Shown in pieces: positions 43,210-44,338 of a DNA stretch of 44,338 nt. The position numbers were made by a program, and so were the translations under genes. The stretch lies in the IMG/VR virus record IMGVR_UViG_3300034145_000012, positions 1 through 44,338 of that record. The stretch is one strand, 5' to 3'. Source of the DNA: a virus. Numbering within the stretch: the stretch's first letter is position 1; every line of letters begins with the position of its first letter. The notes below the pieces were generated by a model. The model ran no database searches, was not told the DNA's origin, and was given only the letters and a program-made list of their open reading frames with translations.

Positions 43210-43233
43210 CCTCCCCGGCCTTTGCCGGGGAGG
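43210..43233. terminator. Bidirectional terminator between hemerythrin and secA
   Basis: CCTCCCCGGC (43210-43219) and GCCGGGGAGG (43224-43233) form a perfect 10-bp stem with a CTTT loop. Coding regions converge from both sides (43201 and 43240). A T run is weak, but strength and placement favour a shared transcription end. Confidence 0.65.
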
Positions 43234-43239
43234 ATGTTC

Positions 43240-44338
43240 TCAGCCTAGCTGCCCGTGGCAGTGCTTGTACTTCCTGCCCGATCCGCACGGGCAGGGCGCG
43301 TTGCGGCTGGCCGGCATCACGTCGGCGTCCGCCAGTACCGTGTCGGGCATGTCGGGCTTGGGCGCCTGGAGCGGGGGCAAGCGTGACAGGATCGCGCCGG
43401 TGCTCGCATCCATATCGGCCGTGTCGTCGTCGCCCGACAGCGGGTCGATATGGTGCGTGATGAAGTCCGGCATCTGCGGCAGCGGATCGGCCTCGAAGCG
43501 GAATTGGGCGTGGGCGAGGGCCGAGGTCACGTCCTCGCGGATCAGACCGAGCATCCGCTCGAACATCGCGAACGCCTCGTGCTTATATTCGTCGATCGGC
43601 TTCTTCTGCGCATAAGCGCGCAGGTGCACGACCTGGCGCAGCGCGTCGAGCATCGACAGATGCTCCTTCCAGTGATGGTCGAGGAACTGGAGCATGTAGC
43701 TCTTCTCGATCTGCACCCAGCTCTCCGGCGGGATGTCCGCCGCCTTGGTCGCGATCTGCTCGTCCGCGAGCGCCTGGATGCGCTCGACGAACATCTCGGG
43801 CTCGACCGCCTCCTCCTTGACCCACTCGTCGACCGGCGGAGTCAGGCCGAACACCGTCTCGAGCCGGGTCTTGAGGAGCTCCACGTCCCACTGTTCGGGG
43901 TAGGAATTGGGCGGGATCGCCTCGCCGACGATCGAATTGACCATGTCGGTACGCATGTCCTGCATCACCTCGCCGATCGCGTCGGCGTCCATGATGTCGG
44001 CGCGCTGCTCGTAGATGACGCGGCGCTGGTCGTTCATCACGTCGTCATATTCGACGACCTGCTTGCGGATGTCGTAGTTGCGCGCTTCGACCTTCTTCTG
44101 GGCGGTCTGGATGGCCTTGGCGATCCACGGTGAGATGATCGCCTCCCCTTCCTCCAGGTTCGATCGCACCATCTTCGAGAACATCGTCTGCGGCCCGAAG
44201 ATGCGCAGCAGGTCGTCGTCGAGGCTGAGGTAGAAGCGGCTGAAGCCGGGGTCGCCCTGGCGGCCCGAACGGCCGCGCAGCTGGTTGTCGATGCGCCGGC
44301 TCTCGTGCCGCTCGGTGCCGAGCACGAACAGGCCGCCG
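43240..44338 (-). CDS. secA: Preprotein translocase ATPase SecA (partial, C-terminal part)
   Basis: The motor that drives proteins through SecYEG. Only the last 366 residues or so are inside the window; the 5' part continues beyond 44338. Visible marks are the helicase motif VI region ([27 protein letters not shown]), [34 protein letters not shown] and the C-terminal zinc site [17 protein letters not shown]. It has the typical end of alphaproteobacterial SecA. It is a host gene with no sign of damage. Confidence 0.97.
   Translation of the reverse strand, partial: GGLFVLGTERHESRRIDNQLRGRSGRQGDPGFSRFYLSLDDDLLRIFGPQTMFSKMVRSNLEEGEAIISPWIAKAIQTAQKKVEARNYDIRKQVVEYDDVMNDQRRVIYEQRADIMDADAIGEVMQDMRTDMVNSIVGEAIPPNSYPEQWDVELLKTRLETVFGLTPPVDEWVKEEAVEPEMFVERIQALADEQIATKAADIPPESWVQIEKSYMLQFLDHHWKEHLSMLDALRQVVHLRAYAQKKPIDEYKHEAFAMFERMLGLIREDVTSALAHAQFRFEADPLPQMPDFITHHIDPLSGDDDTADMDASTGAILSRLPPLQAPKPDMPDTVLADADVMPASRNAPCPCGSGRKYKHCHGQLG

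Overview
The window is a high-GC alphaproteobacterial chromosome, most probably from the order Sphingomonadales. This is inferred from base composition, the style of the host genes and their promoters, and many sphingomonad-type phage proteins. It carries one complete-looking temperate siphovirus prophage of about 41.0 kb. The left host flank holds nadK and a tRNA-Asn(GTT) gene. The right host flank holds a small membrane protein, a hemerythrin-like protein and the 3' part of secA. The last 16 bp of the tRNA (981-996) recur exactly at 41973-41988, so the phage integrated into the tRNA 3' end and rebuilt it.

Layout. (1) 997-4840 is the left integration region. It has a tyrosine integrase next to attL, a winged-helix replication-initiator-like gene, a second related tyrosine integrase pointing back towards attL, and a small ORF. 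(2) 4850-5701 encodes a DNA adenine methylase. (3) 5927-28220 on the minus strand is the late region. In transcription order it has two small ORFs, a Gam-like nuclease inhibitor, a small ORF, HNH nuclease, TerS, TerL, portal, ClpP-like protease, HK97-type capsid, a decoration-like protein, head-tail connectors, tail terminator, tail tube, a tail assembly chaperone with a probable -1 frameshift, tape measure with an M23 domain, tail tip proteins, an S74-type fibre, and a lysis cassette. A small zinc-ribbon membrane gene sits backwards inside the tail genes as a moron. (4) 28241-29599 holds two regulator genes followed by a leader and a terminator, arranged like lambda Q, pR' and tR'. (5) 29970-32734 on the minus strand is a repressor-led operon: XRE repressor, two-helix membrane protein, lipoprotein, HIRAN protein, SNase-like nuclease, small ORF and XRE protein. 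It looks like a lysogeny-expressed accessory cassette. (6) 32758-41871 on the plus strand is the early operon of about 19 genes, many overlapping at ATGA, GTGA or TTGA. It includes a Ner/gp16-like regulator, a GapR (DUF2312) homologue, a ParB-like protein, a second ParB-fold protein (DGQHR type), a HerA-like ATPase, and an AlpA-type regulator beside attR.

How it fits together. The divergent repressor/Ner pair at 32.7 kb would be the lysis-lysogeny switch. The early operon has no recognisable primase, polymerase or DnaB. The chromosome-management set (GapR, ParB, DGQHR protein, HerA ATPase) is therefore the most unusual part of the lytic program. The most unusual part of the lysogenic program is the repressor-linked lipoprotein/HIRAN/nuclease cassette, which could protect the lysogen from other DNA. 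Both are inferences from gene content and order.
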